Assembly: GCA_030280995.1 (NCBI GenBank) | Contig: JASXTE010000229.1 | Coordinates: 1-64,000, forward strand | Source: Hemileia vastatrix | Lineage: Eukaryota; Basidiomycota; Pucciniomycetes; Pucciniales; Zaghouaniaceae | Reading direction: 5' to 3' | Length of the DNA: 64,000 nucleotides | The notes under the pieces: model-generated | Told to the model about the DNA's origin: nothing | What the model saw: the letters and a program-made list of their open reading frames with translations, nothing else | Database searches by the model: none | Made by a program: the position numbers and the translations under genes | Shown: piece after piece, positions 11,790 through 24,679 of the stretch | Numbering within the stretch: position 1 is the first letter of the stretch | How the letters are laid out: the number at the start of each line of letters is the position of its first letter

Positions 11790-14131
11790 ATGTCGAACGA
11801 CGTTTCTCCTACTCTTCAACCTCCAGTTCCAGCTCGTCTTTCTACTTCAAGCGATAAGGTCGACGAAAGCGAAATCCGCAAGCTACACTACTCTCCAATC
11901 AGTGAAAAAGCAGAGCTATCTAATGAAGATTACGAACCTCCTTCCAAGAAATCAGATCTAGATCTCTTGAACTTGGATCCAGCAGCAAGATTATTGTTGA
12001 AGAGCGATGCAAGCAGCGAGACTTTCACTCAAGAAGATTTCGATAAAGTCAAGAAGAAGATCGATCTCAGAATCATGCCTCTTATGATGCTTCTCTACTT
12101 CATCCAGTTTGCTGATAAGACTAGTTTGGGTAGTTCAGCCATCTTGGGGATCAAAGAAGATAACCATCTCGACACCACCCAATTCAATCTTCTAGGAACT
12201 GGTGAGTGAACGAGATCTCTGCTCGATCTGATCAAATCGTTTGTTTCTAACAGAGAGCTGATCCTTTTTTCTCACTGCTCATTTTCTCATTTCTTTCAAG
12301 CTTTCTACATCGCCTATCTTGCTTTCGAATATCCACAACAATTGTTATTGCAAAGATTCCCCGTCGGAAGAGTCATGACTGCAAATGTCCTTCTCTGGTC
12401 TCTCTTCTTCTATGTCACATTGCTTGTTCTTCGTTTGGAGGTCTCATGTTCTGAGACTTTGGTTCTAGGGGCTTGCGAAGGAGCCATCACCGCTGGTTTT
12501 CTTATCTCTTCTTCTCAAGTGAGTCGCAGCTCGTCGAAGCCTCAAGTCCACTTACTGTTCATCGATATCATTCTGACGCCTCCCCTTCTGTTCTTTCTCT
12601 CACCATTCTGACTAGTTCTATACCCACTCAGAGCAAGCGACTCGAGTTTCTTATTGGTTCTTATGCAACGGTGAGCCCTCAACGCCCAATTTCGAAGACT
12701 CGTCTCGAAAGTCGACAGCCTTGACTTACACCTTCACCTGTCTTGCTGTTTCGTTCTGGTTTTGTTTCTACTTACTCAAGGTACTGCCCAGATCGTTTCT
12801 GGAATGCTTAGCTACGGTGCTCAATTCATCATCATCTGGAGACCTTGGAAATGGTTCATCTTGATCCTCGGACTGTTGACTCTTCTCACTGGACTTCTCT
12901 ACGCTTTCTTCTTTCCTGACAATCCTGCTACTGCTGGGTTCTCACCGAGAGAGAAGAGTTATTGCAATTCGTAGAATCGAGGGTAACCATGCTGGTACGG
13001 AAAACAAAGTCTTCAAGATTGAACAGATGCGGGAAGCTTTGAGAAGTTGGCCTGCTTGGCTGTTTTTCTTTTTCGCTGCTTTCGACAACATGTGAGTATC
13101 GTCCGTTACTAATGTCTGTTCTTCGATTGTTGACAGAAGTATTTATTTGCTCTCATTTCTCCTGCAGTCCCAATTCGTTGACCAATCAAGTGAGTTTGAT
13201 TCTTCTAAACAGCAATGCAAGCGTCAGCGACTCGTCGCTCTTCTCTTTCATCTCCTGTACAGAAATCCATCATCATCAACGAGCTAGGCTACAACACTCT
13301 ACAGACTTCTCTCCTGGATATTCCTCCAGGAGTCATCGAAATCTTCACTATCTTTACTGGTGCTTGGCTTGTCAAGAAATTCGAGAATTCTCTTTGTTGG
13401 GTCTCACTTCTCTACTTCATCCCAACTATCATCAGCTCTCTGCTTTTGATCGTACTTCCAGAGAACAACAGCGTCGGCAAGCTGATTTCTCTTTTCCTCA
13501 CCCGGAATCGGAACTACTGGCTTCGTTCTTGGACTCAGTTGGTGTAACACATCGGTCGCAGGTGAGATATTGACATACATTCAGCTTGGCTTTTGACTTC
13601 AAGCTGTTGCTCAATTGCATTTCGTTTTTCTTCTTCTTTTGATAGGTCACACGAAAAAGATCACAATGAACACAATGCTCCTGATTGGATAGTGAGTATG
13701 ACTCGGGTTCAATTGTCTTCAACATTCCAATCCGAAGACTGACCTTTTTTCACTTTTCATCTCTAATCGCGCTCTCCTCTCCACCGACAGCTGTCTCGGA
13801 AACCTTGCTGGAAACACCATGTGGAAAGAAGAAGTGAGTTTCAAGTCGAACCTTCAATTCGAACTAGATGAGCGGCTGAAATCTTTCTCTTCTCTTCTTC
13901 TTTTCCCTCTCAAGTACAAACCAAAAAAACGTCGTTCCCTGGTCTATCATTCTTTTCTGCTACATTCTCTGTCCAATCATTCTCTTCGTCATTAGAGTCA
14001 TCTACAAGAGAGAGAACGACAGAAGAGACGCTCTCAAGCAAGAGGGAGCAGTTCAAAATGGAAAGACTGAGATCGGAGTCAATGATGGAGAGAAGGGAGA
14101 TCTCAGAGCCAGGATCGATGATGGTTCCTAG
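11790..14131 (+). CDS. MFS permease, allantoate/Dal5-type anion symporter
   Basis: About nine exons: 11790-12201, 12301-12518, 12616-12670, 12781-13091, 13168-13189, 13263-13561, 13646-13691, 13791-13833 and 13921-14131. A hydrophilic N-terminus of about 95 residues precedes the first helix (LRIMPLMMLLYFIQFADKTS). GACEGAITAGFLI, YTHSEQATRVSYWFLCNG, FFPDNPATAGF and PGVIEIFTIFTGAWL are typical of the anion:cation symporter family (Dal5, Tna1, Seo1), which takes up allantoate, nicotinate or related organic anions. The 22-base exon 13168-13189 (PNSLTNQ) is unusually small. Several single-base frame breaks occur: exon 2 near 12410-12470, near 12955, at CCC 13501-13503, and at the A7 run 13923-13929. 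Either the gene is decaying or, more likely, the sequence has indel errors, since family signatures resume after each break. Confidence 0.82.
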
Positions 14132-14455
14132 ATTTGACGGACAAGTCAAACTTGCATTTCAGATACCCATTGTAAATCTTCCTAGCAATTCATGTTCTTC
14201 CGTTCTCACTTCGCATACTTTGCCTCATCCTTTGAAATCCATAGCCGCATGTCTGAAGTCGCTCTGTCAGTGTGCTTTGTCGAGACACTTTGAGTCAGAG
14301 CATCTTAAACGAACAGTCTCAGACGCGATACAGACTGCAAAGATAGTCAAAAGTTATTGAAAGGTGTTGTACATTCGTTGTTGTTAAAGATTGCCCGTCA
14401 TCGTTGTTCCCAAACCCTAGATTCATCCCATCACCTTTCTTCTCCCAATTCTGAG
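14132..14455. other. Convergent intergenic region
   Basis: The permease (plus) and the TEX2-like gene (minus) end toward each other. Nothing recognised apart from presumed 3' UTRs. The boundary with the TEX2-like gene is uncertain (see that entry). Confidence 0.4.
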
Positions 14456-14746
14456 TCATCCACCACCCTTGTCTTCTGCCTTGCTTTCCAAATCACCTCC
14501 AACATCACCTCCATCCAAATCTTCCGGACCTAAAGCGATTTTCCTTGTCTCAGCTTCTTCTGCAGTTGTTGGATGTTCGTTTTGAAGAGACGCCTTGACG
14601 ATTTCGCTCTCTTCTTGGTGTACCTCGCTGGAGATTGAATCAGAATGAATCGGATCCGGGACTGGATCTGCGTCTTTGAGATCGAAGAAATGTCATTTTG
14701 CTGTTGCAGAGAACCTCCTTCACCTTCAGTTCTCGCAGCTGCTTCG

Positions 14747-17700
14747 CTAGCGCTCTCTAGACTCTTGACTCCAGAGGAACTTGGTGACAGGAGTAGGAAT
14801 ATCTGAGCTCCTTTGTTCTGTTGAACTGAGATCTAGAGCGTGAGAAGATGGTCCTGGACTCTCAGAAGGCTTCTCTCCTTCGATGTTTTCCGATCCTCTG
14901 ATCCTTTCTTCAGCAGTAGAAGCTGCTGCACTCTCTTGGGCTTGCTGCTTGTTGAACATGTCTCTGAACATCGAGAGACCCAATCCCTTCTGACCATCTT
15001 GATTGGCAGACTGATTCGGAGGCAGTGTTGCAGGTTCAGGAGTTGGAGAAGAGAAGGATTGAGGTCCTCTCGACATTGAATGGATCCCAGGAACTGCCAT
15101 CATAGTTGCTCTTCCAGGTTGAGTCTTGATTCCAGCGGACTTTGAGGAGGAGGAAGAAGTAGAGTTGACTGAAGAAGCCGAAGGGATTCTAGAGCTCGAG
15201 ATTGGAGGAGACATCGAACCAGGAGCTGAACCTCTTCTAACTTCAGCATGCTCTAGTTTTGGAGATGTAGCATTGAGTTGAGGTGAAGGAGTGTTGTCCG
15301 AAGAGAGAGAATTGACTGAACCTTTACGCATTGGTTGTGGAGCTTGAGGTGGAGCGTAGTTCAGATTTGGCACCTGTTCAGGCGAAGTCGAGGTCGGCGC
15401 TTTGTTGTTCAAGCTCGAGTTGCTTCCCAGCCTCTGAGCTGAAGGTCTAGGAATTGAAGAGATCCGCTTTGGATCCAGACTATCAGCATTAGGAGATCCA
15501 GGATTGCGAGAGGAAGAATGATGTGAAGCAGCGATAGAATTTGTCGACGAGCTTTGAGATTTCGAGCTTGCATCATTCAGCTCATCGTCTTTACGTCTAG
15601 CTGCAGGAGCTGGAGCGCTCAAAGAAGGGACGTTGGCGCTCCATTGAGCAGTAGAAGCTAACACCTGACTTTGAGTTAGATTTCCATGTCTTTGAGCTCC
15701 TCCTTTAGATTTCTGAAGTCTGTAATCTTTATAAGGAGTACGTTCGCTTCCACTAGATCTAGAATCATCGTCCCTATATCTGTCCTTCGAATCACCTCCG
15801 TCATTTGAAGAAGCAGTTGAAGAGGTACGACTATTGCTATCGACTCGATCCACATCGAATCCTAGTCCTAGACTGGCTGGATCCGACGTCTCGGCAGCAC
15901 CTTCTCCTAACCAACTCGAAGTCCTAGACCTAGAAGGGATTTGACTTGTAAATTCTTCATCCTCTCTCTGATTGCTCTTGTATCCTTGAGACGGAAAGTT
16001 GGCAGAAGACTGAGATTGTTGACTTGGTTCTTGAGAAGCTCCTCCCAATCTCTTCGTATTCCAGCTTGCCCATCCTTTCTTGAGAGCATCTTTGGCTTCC
16101 TTCGCAGCAGCTTGTCTACTTTCCTTGTCGCCATGCTAGCTTTGGCTTTGTTCCAAGAGTTCAGCAGAAGAGTAGAACTAGTTCCTGAAGAGCTTGCAGA
16201 AGGAGGTGAAGCTAGGTTCGAACCCAATCCATAGCGATTCTGTTGAGCAGCAGACATTGGCGAGCTACCAGTAGGTGAGCTGGGATCAGAAGGCTCTCTA
16301 GATCTACCCGAGTTTCTTGTTGAGCTTTGAGAGTAGCAGATCTTAGAAGTGGAGGAGGGAATCCATGAGAAGCTCCAAAGACCTTTCCAGAAGAAGATGA
16401 GGATGAAGAAGAAGAAGGTACGTTGTCTGCAGTTGTAATGCTGGAAGCATCGCTTCCCCAGCTACTATTTGAATCAATTGTTGGAGCTGTGCTCAGCAGT
16501 GCTCTTTCTTGAGGCCAACGAAGGAAGGTTCTCTTCGCTCTTCTCTCTACTCAACGCCAGATCTGAATCCTGACTTCTGGGAGGCGTTCCCTTCAATCTG
16601 GGAATGAGAGACTGAGCAGAGCCTCTGCGAGAGGCAGGGATTGCTAGTGCTTGCCACTGGAGTAAGAGGAGGATCGAATTCTGAGGCTTCTGGAGGAGAG
16701 AGTGGAGTCTCGTCATTCGAAGGTTCCTGGACATTGACAGTAGGATTGGGATGAGAAGGTCTTCTAGGGGTTGGAGGTTCAATTGGGTCTGCAGTTTCGT
16801 CTTGACTTGGAGTTGTTCTTTCTTCATCTGCTTCTCCTTTGCTGACTTCGTCTTGATCCATTTCGAAAGCTCTCTCCATTCCGGCTCTGAAAGAGTCAGT
16901 GTCAGCACTTTTGATGCTTTCATTTCCCACTTTCGTCACCTCCAGTACCTGCAATCGTTTCCGCTCTTCCTTCGTCGCTCTCTTCGGTTGACCAAGAGCT
17001 AACGCTATCCTTGTTCTTACGGTGAGTCGGATTTGCAGAGTTCGTACTTGAAAGACTTGCTCCTAGATTCGATTCATTGTCGAGGTTTGATTCTGATTCG
17101 AAGCTATTACCAAGGGCAGGATGAGAAGAAGGAGAGCTATTCGTAGTAGAAATTGAAGAAGATGAAGCTGTCCTGTTTTCGTTTCCACTTCTACTTCCTG
17201 GAGGCAGACTCAAAGAAGCATTTCCCCAAGCGAGACTACTTTGAGGTCCCTTTCTAGATATCGAAGATGGGACGTTGACAGCTGGAGAGCTAGGTCCATG
17301 TTCCGAAGAGGGACTCGAGGCTGAGGATCCATTTCCAAATCTAGATCCAACGAACCAAGACCGCCTTTTGTTTGGAGCTTGAACTTGAGGTCTGGTGCTG
17401 CTAGACTCAGTGGTGCTAGTAGCCCCGTCCAACTGAGCAGGAAGGGAAGCTGCACTTGAATTCTTGGTGCCTTCTGAATTGCCATTTGCTACTTCGACTT
17501 GAGATTGAGCAGCGAAATCTCTGGCCAACAATGAGCTCAAACCAGCTGCAGCTGCAGATGAAGGAGAAGAAGAGAGTTTAGAAGTACCACTTCCGACAAA
17601 GGTGTCGTCCAAAGAAGATCCTGCCGAATTAAGTACGGCTGGAGCTCCCACAGCCAAAGCTTCAGCGCTAGTGCTCGTACTTGGTCTAGCACTTGCAGCT

Positions 17701-20237
17701 GGAGATAGATGGACTCTTGAGGAATTGGAATTCTTTCTTCTCCTCGTCGATCCATCCATTGAAGAACCAGCTCCTGGTACTTCTAGAGCACTACTCTTCG
17801 AAGAAGGGAATTCCGATTCTGGAGTTCCAACAGTGGAAGTTGGAGCCGATGATGTGGCTCCTTGAGATTTGACTTTTGATGAACTCGATACTGGAGGAAT
17901 AGGTTGAGAGGGTACTGCATCTGAGTCTTGGCTCGAAGCACCTGCAGCTCCCTTTCCAGCGTCTGCCCAAATTCCACCACGATGAGTGAATTGTCTCGTG
18001 TCGAAGAAGGGAATGTCATCCATGTTTGGAAGCACGATCGACTCGGCAAGCTAGGGAACAAGATAGAAAGCAACAAAAGGATTAGACGAAGAAAAATCCT
18101 TTCTTCGTTCCTCATTTTAAGGACGTCGAACTCACCAATTCTCTGATTCTACCTTCGATGAGTCTAGTGACCATTCCCCACTGAACTTTCCTCTCACTGA
18201 CGACAGGTTGGACTTCGATTTCTAACTCTGGCAGCTTAGTGAATCCGAACCAAAGTCGATTACTCGGAGGAGGTTTGACATGAAGCAATAGATTTCCATT
18301 CAGTGATCTCACGACGACAGCCAGAACCAATGGAACTGTGTAAGGTTTGAGACCTAGCCTCGACGAGAGCGAAATAGTCAATGTGGTAGAGATTGTGATA
18401 CGAAGTGATCCAGTATAATGGACCGAGACCTGATTTCAAGGAGAAGAAGAACGGAGAAGGAGTGGAGTGAGTATTTGAGAAGGCATACATCCAGGCCTCT
18501 CGAACAAGATTTCGAGCAACTCACCTCCATACTAGCTTCCCCTTCTCCAGTCGCACTTTTCAACATCGTCTACTAAACATCGGAGGTCTATCACCAACAT
18601 CAACTTCTCTAACCACGATATCACCCAGAAACCCCGGAGTTTTGACTCTACTCAATTTCTTCATAATTTTCCTAGTAATGTAATTCTCCAAAGTGCTAGT
18701 CTTATAAACCGAAAAGAAGATCCTAGCCAGAACGGCATTGAACCATCTCAAAGGGATAGGATCAGGAATCGAATCCAAAGAAGCCAACAATTGAACCATA
18801 TGATCCGGATCGAATAGATTTCCAATCGGTGAAGAATCAGCATCGAATGAAGCTGAATTCGAGTTGGAGGATGAAATGGAAGTAGGTAATAGGGAAGCAT
18901 GTAAAAGAGAATGATACCAATCTTCCAATTGAGAAGCAGATTTACAAAAGATAAACCATTGAGCTCGATTGGTTGGAGTAGTAGTAATAGAGGTGGATTT
19001 TGAAGATGGTGATTTGGATCTGGATCGATTCCCTCCATCTTTTCCTCTCTTGTTATTTCGATCCTTTTTACCTTCTCCAACTCCCATAGCCACTATCCTG
19101 ATAGCATTCCTTTTCTGGAATAGTTCTCCATCTCTGATTGTAGCTCTACGAGCTTTGTTCCAGTTCCTTTGAGCTCTCTTCGCCGATGGTCTTGATCCTT
19201 GATGATTCAGACTTGAAGTGGGATTATCCAAATCTACGTCTGAAACATTGGTGCTAGAAGTAGTATCGTATTGGTTCATAGTTGCATTCCTACTTCGGAT
19301 AGGTTGATTTGAATCTTGATCGTACTCATCATCTTCATCTTCTTCGTCCTCCTCGTCATCTTCCCCCGGTTCTCCCATCGTATCTCCGACTCCGTTGATG
19401 AATAGACTGACTCTCTTTCCTCTAAGATCTATAGCAGCATGACATTCAGTCATTGGAGAAGAGACGTCCGAAGAAGAATAGAGGTATAAGATTGGAGGTT
19501 TCAAGATGCAATGAAACGTCGTCATTGAACCAGTCCCACTCGGAGGTTTGTTGAGATTGACAGTGGTTGAAGAAGAGGATGAAGATGAAGAAGAAGAGGA
19601 AGAGATGGATTTGTTGACCTTGGAAGTTGAAGCGACGACATCTGCCACCGATTGCTTTGGTAGGATGAGAGTGGCAGGATTGGAAGTAGAGGTAGTGGAG
19701 CTAGAGTTGGCAGCCTTCTTGTTAGTCCTATAATCCATCAAACCTCTATACAATCCAGACATATAACCACTCTTGTTGTCTGAACCTTTTCCATTACTCG
19801 ATTGATCCTGAACATTCCCAGATGGCAAGCTCGAGCCAGATGATGAACCTCCTGCTGGTGAAGCTGCGTCCTGATGGAAATGCCTTCTAACCACCAGAGT
19901 TCCACTCTTATGAGGTAGAGGAGGTAGATTCTTTGGAGGAGGGCCTAATCTCTTTGCAGAAGGAGGGACTGAAGAATGACCTTTTTGGATGATTGGCTAT
20001 CGATTCTGAATGTTTAAGATGAGCTTTTTCATTTGAATCATTCCTGACTGCCAAATCCAATGCAGCTGCTTTCAATTGACTGTCTAGAGGGAATGAATCA
20101 TCTTGAAGCGAATCATTTGACTGAGTAGTGATCCTTGGAACGAGGAATAGAAAACTGGAGTAACCGATTAGGATAGAAAGTGGAAGTAGAGTCAATCCTC
20201 CAATCAGATACCACAAGATGGCAGAGAGAATGGCCAT
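14747..20237 (-). CDS. TEX2/Nvj2-like SMP-domain lipid-transfer protein
   Basis: Three exons on the minus strand: 20237-18525, 18429-18136 and 18050-14747, about 1,770 residues. A hydrophobic N-terminal helix (LSAILWYLIGGLTLLPLSIL) anchors it. A split PH-like region follows (FHCILKPPILYLYSSSD; NRAQWFIFCKSASQLEDWYH), then the SMP-LTD domain across exons 1-3: WFNAVLARIFFSVYKTSTLE, FLGDIVVREVDVGD, LKPPPSN-type core, RLIEGRIREL, and SIVLPNMDDIPFFDTRQF. In yeast Nvj2 works at ER-organelle contacts and moves ceramide; TEX2 family proteins act similarly. The long Ser-rich C-terminus is probably disordered, with a charged helix near 16050-16170 on the gene strand. The frame breaks near 19984 (TTTTT), 18562, 16926, 16660 and 16130, each repairable by one base. 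An acidic reading frame continues to a stop at 14456 and may be the true C-terminus. It sits head to head with Rab GDI. Confidence 0.85.
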
Positions 20238-20415
20238 AAACGTTCTAGAATGTTCTGGATAGTATCTCTTGAATCCTGATACTCTTGATCTGAATGAGGA
20301 GGACTGCGACTGAATGAGATGATCGACGTTGACAGCGAAGGAGACAGAGAGAGATTAACAACTTCACTCCTAACCATCAACACCTTCCACCAACTAGCGA
20401 GACTATCTATCAATC
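20238..20415. promoter_or_regulatory. Divergent promoter, TEX2-like gene / Rab GDI
   Basis: Only 178 bases separate the start codons of two divergent membrane-traffic genes, so both promoters must share this strip. It contains CT-rich sequence on both strands. No named site is identifiable. Confidence 0.45.
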
Positions 20416-22345
20416 ATGGATGAACATTATGGTAAGATCAGAGATGCAATCATAATTATAATCGACATTCTTTACTCTTTCTTGAATGCTCACTCTCCAT
20501 CTCTATCTCTCCACTCCCTATCTCTACTCTCCCTCTCCCTCAGACGCCGTCATCCTAGGAACAGGAGTAACAGAATGTGTCCTGTCAGCCTTATTATCAG
20601 TAGATGGCAAGAAAGTCTTACACATGGATAGAAACGATTATTACGGTGCAGAATGTGCCTCTTTAAACCTGACTCAACTCTACAACAAGTTCCGCCCAGG
20701 TCAATCCCCTCCCACTGATTTGGGTAGAGATAGAGATTATGCAATCGATTTGATTCCAAAATACATGATGGCAAACGGTGAATTGACCAAAATGTTGGTT
20801 CATACAGACGTCACTCGTTATCTCGAATTCAAACAAATCGCTGCTTCCTTCGTTTATAGAGATGGTAGAATCGCAAAAGTTCCATCTACTGAAATGGAGG
20901 CTGTTAGATCCCCTCTCATGGGTCTCTTTGAGAAGAGGAGAGCAAAGAAATTCTTTGAATTCTTGCAGAATTGGAAGGATAATGATCCCGCTACTCATCA
21001 GAGTGAGTAGAGAGAGAGATAAGCAGGGGTGGAGGAATGGGACGATAGGAGTCGAATCTGATGCAAAGGGGTAAATTGAGGGTGAAGATAAAAGGCTAGA
21101 AAGAGATATCTAGACAAGTTCAAGATCAAGGGAGAAGATGAGATGCTTTCAAAAGTGATAAGCTGCATTCGGTCACTCACCTCTCCCCTTTCTCTCTCTC
21201 TCTCTCACTATCTTCTCATTAGCCCTCGATCTCGATTCCGACAGCATGACCAAAGTCTTTGACTACTTTGGTTTAGAAGCTGGAACTCGTGATTTCATCG
21301 GTCACGCCATGGCTTTACACCTAGATGATTCCTACATGTCACGTCCAGCTCGTGAAACCTACGATAGAATCATTCTTTACACTTCTTCAATGGCAAGATA
21401 TGGTAAATCCCCTTACATTTATCCTCTATACGGTTTAGGAGAATTACCTCAAGGGTTTCGCAAGATTGTCTGCAATTTATGGTGGAACTTATATGTTGGA
21501 TAAACCAATTGATGAAATCGTCACTGATGAAAATGGGAAATTCGTTGGAGTTAGATCTGGTGAAGAAACTGTTAAGGCTGATATGTTGATTGGTGATCCA
21601 AGTTATTTTAGAGAAAAGAAATTGGTTAGAGAAACTGCTAAGGTTGTTAGAGCTATTTGTATCCTCAAACATCCTATTCCAAACACTGATAATTCGGATA
21701 GTGTTCAATTGATCATTCCTCAAAACCAAGTTGGAAGGAAACATGGTGAGTAGAGAGAGAAACATAGAAGTTTCATTGCATGGAGATCAGATTTGGATCA
21801 AAGAGAGAAGAAAGATTTTTACATGCTGATACTTATACTTAACCTCCTTCACGTTTCTCGCACTTGCCTGCTCTTTCGCTTGACTTTTCATCAGATATCT
21901 ACATTGCTGAAGTCTCTGGAACTCACAATATTTGTGCCAAGGACGTCTACGTAGCTCAAGTCTCGACCATCGTAGAGACTGACAAGCCAGAACTAGAACT
22001 AAGACCAGGTCTCGATTTACTAGGTCCAATCTACGACAAGTGAGTAGCGTAAGAGCTTCAGAGAACTGTTTGTTTCGATTGGATCATAGGCATATACTTT
22101 GAACATCTTATTGATCTTTTCTTCCCTATCCGATCTCTCACAGATTCGTGACTGTCTCACCTCTAGAAGAACCATCGACTTCAGGAACGGATGACAAGAT
22201 CTTCATTACTCGTTCTTATGATTCAACATCTCATTTCGAAACCGTCGTTGATGATATTCATGATGTTTGGAGAAGAGTGACTGGTGGAAAGAAGTTGGAA
22301 TTGAAAAAGAGGGAAGAGGGCGAAGGCGCTCAAGTTCAAGAGTAA
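20416..22345 (+). CDS. GDI1: Rab GDP-dissociation inhibitor
   Basis: Five exons: 20416-20431, 20544-21002, 21223-21745, 21895-22039 and 22144-22345, about 447 residues, the usual family length. The FAD-fold start [20 protein letters not shown] spans the first splice. Rab-binding and sequence-conserved regions are plain: [60 protein letters not shown] and the LDKPIDEI segment. GDI extracts GDP-bound prenylated Rab GTPases from membranes and recycles them; it is essential in yeast. The frame is broken by one surplus base within GGGTTT at 21453-21458. Removing one G or T gives the family sequence, so I read this as a sequence error. The gene shares a 178-base promoter strip with the TEX2-like gene. 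Confidence 0.95.
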
Positions 22346-22798
22346 ACCAGAAAGATTCATTTCAAATCTGGCTTCTCATTGTTCTATCCGGGGTTGTTTT
22401 TTCTGTTCCCTTCCTTCTCGATTGCTTTCGATCTTTCTCTACTTTACTTCCCAATCCTTGATTCGTTCGTCCTTTCTCTGCTTTTTGGACAATCATGCTT
22501 AGCTTACACTAATACAAAAACACGCTCTATTCATCACGAGATAGAACTTTGATTCAAATTCAAGCAATGAAGAATGATATAGATGGGTCGAGAACTAGAA
22601 GAGTTTATCGTTGGCTCATCGTGGCTGGAAGATGGAAGATTTCTTCGCTCTTGCTTCTTTCTTTCTTTCCCCTCACTCCTTCTTCGACGTAAATCAAGGT
22701 ATGCATAGTACCAATTCCGTTGTGTGGCTTTCTGAAAGCATCCATGAATACTCATCTCTCAACCATCCATTCATCCTTTCACCTTTCTCATCCATCAG
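22346..22798. other. Intergenic region, Rab GDI to F-box copy
   Basis: 453 bases with the GDI 3' flank and a CT-rich stretch (22640-22690) ahead of the F-box start. No coding motif recognised. Confidence 0.4.
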
Positions 22799-24153
22799 AT
22801 GGAATCTCTACCTGCGTTTCCTCCTTCTCCTGGATTCCAACACACTCCAGTCGTCGTTCTTTCCTCAGTCTTCGAGATGCTCACCCCAAAACAGAGAGTA
22901 GTCGTCTCTAGAACATGCAAGCAATGGAAGGAGCTAATCGAAGGAAACCAATCATTTTGGAGAGAAGTCTTGATTTCAGAGACAGAGAGCGTCTCCAGTG
23001 CTATCAAGATACTATTTGCCTTCTCCAAGAATTCAAATCATACATTGAACTCGGTTATCATTAACTGCAAAATACCAGAAAAGAAGTTGGACAAGGTGTT
23101 TAGAATTCTGAAACAATCTTGGAGGTATCTTTTCCTGCTTCACATCACTCAAGAACCTCAACTGAATCTCAAACGAGGACCTTTGCAAGGACAGAACTTG
23201 ATTGGTTAGAGATCTACTCGACCGCCGAAAATCCATATGCAGCACCTGTTTATGTTGGGAAGAAGTCCGCTCGCGGTGCAGAAGTTTTCGTCGATGGATC
23301 ATCTCTTCCTCCAACTCTTACTTGGGTCTACGTGGATGATTTCAAGGCTCTGGAATCTGAGGATATTGAATGGATAGAACGCCTAAAGCACTTTCGAGTA
23401 GCAAGCACGAACACACTATTGGGTCTGCAAGTACTTTTATCGAGCATAAATTCCAGTCTCAAATCTCTGGATCTCAGCAGCTACGAGGTTAAAACAGGTG
23501 ATTTTACTATGTTGGAAGGTACTGAAGATGTAGAATTTTCGGCTCTATCTGATTTAAAAATGCCAGTCCTTCAGCATCCTGTTTTTCCGGACAATTGGAA
23601 GTTTCCAAGTCTGACCAAGATTACAGCAGATGTTTCGACTCTCTTAGAAATTGATAAGGAACTTTTCAAAGGAATAACTTGCTTAACCTGCTCATAACAG
23701 CTTGGCAAGAAGAAGATGTAGAAACCGGTTCGGATGACGGCTCTGATGATGGACTACTGGACATTTACGAAGTAACTGACGTCATGGTTCTCTGTCCAGA
23801 ACTGAAATGTCTAGAATTCAGATTCTTAGCTGACCCGGAAGAGGTTTGGGAAATCGATAACCTTTTCTTCTACATCAAGACTTCGGAATGCATCCATCTG
23901 TCCGAAACTGGAAGAAATGAAGTTTTTCAATGAATTCAGTCTGCATCACCTGTGCATGATTCGTATGAGAGAAACTCAAGTGATTAGGAATGAAATCCTG
24001 AAGCAAAATAGGTTAGGAGATGAGCAGATTCAATTCAAATTCAGTTTTGCTAACGAAAAAATGGAAATTCAGTTCGAAACTCTATCGGAGATGATGCAGA
24101 AAACGGACGATGAAATCGAAGAAGAAATAAAGGGAGAGAAAGAAAGGGGTTGA
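22799..24153 (+). pseudogene. F-box protein, type 3 copy 2, frame-broken
   Basis: This is a paralogue of the gene at 9986-11380. The N-terminus is clear: FQHTPVVVLSSVFEMLTPKQ, SRTCKQWKELIEGNQSFWRE, then KNSNHTLNSVIINCKI. Similarity continues in other frames after about 23170 (YVDDFKALESEDIEWIERL, DNWKFPSLTKIT), about 23690 (IYEVTDVMVLCPELKCLEFR) and about 23925 (EFSLHHLCMIRMRETQ). Three one-base shifts would give a full-length protein. It may be a pseudogene, or intact with sequence errors; no nonsense substitution was seen. Relative to copy 1 it lies on the opposite strand, about 11 kb away. Confidence 0.6.
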
Positions 24154-24679
24154 TGACTCACAACTGCTTCACATCCTTAAATTGAGAAGATTAAGCGACT
24201 TCGAGGCTGAATGGAGTTAGAAACTGGTCGGAAGTTCAAAGTTGAGGAGAGTCGAATGAGCTGAGATTCTCATGGTCCAGAAGTTCGTCTTGTTTGAAAT
24301 TCCTTCTCAGTCAAAGAAGAACATCTGTAGACTTAATCTCGTTGTGGAAATTCAAAAGTCGCTGCTAATGTGAACCCTTTTTCTCTCTAGTCTCTGCCTT
24401 CAATTCATGTCGGCTGCCAAAAACACTACCTAGCGCGAAATAAACTTCGCAATTGGGTGAAAAGAGTTCATAAGAAGAGGTATAGTATATAGACACAATC
24501 AATCATCAACAATGAACAAGATCAAGGATCTACATTTCAAGAGGGATGGACATAGTGAATGCAAGATAGAAACATTGTCAAGAAGCGAGACTCTAGGCCC
24601 AGGAACTTCGAAGAGAGATTCACAGTGGAAGAGAGTTCAGAATCAAAATACATTTACTGACAGTAACTTCTTTGAGACT
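24154..24679. other. Convergent intergenic region
   Basis: Between the F-box copy (plus) and the large MFS-type gene (minus). Short frames only, e.g. 24512-24679. A TATAGTATATAG stretch at 24482-24493 is AT-rich but has no assigned role. Confidence 0.35.

Noticed and set aside
17000..19900. Many Ser/Leu-rich frames on both strands
   Set aside because: Shadows of the low-complexity TEX2-like coding sequence.
21453..21458. Possible programmed frameshift in Rab GDI
   Set aside because: No known slippery heptamer or stimulator, GDI is not known to use frameshifting, and similar single-base breaks recur in unrelated genes, so sequence error is simpler.
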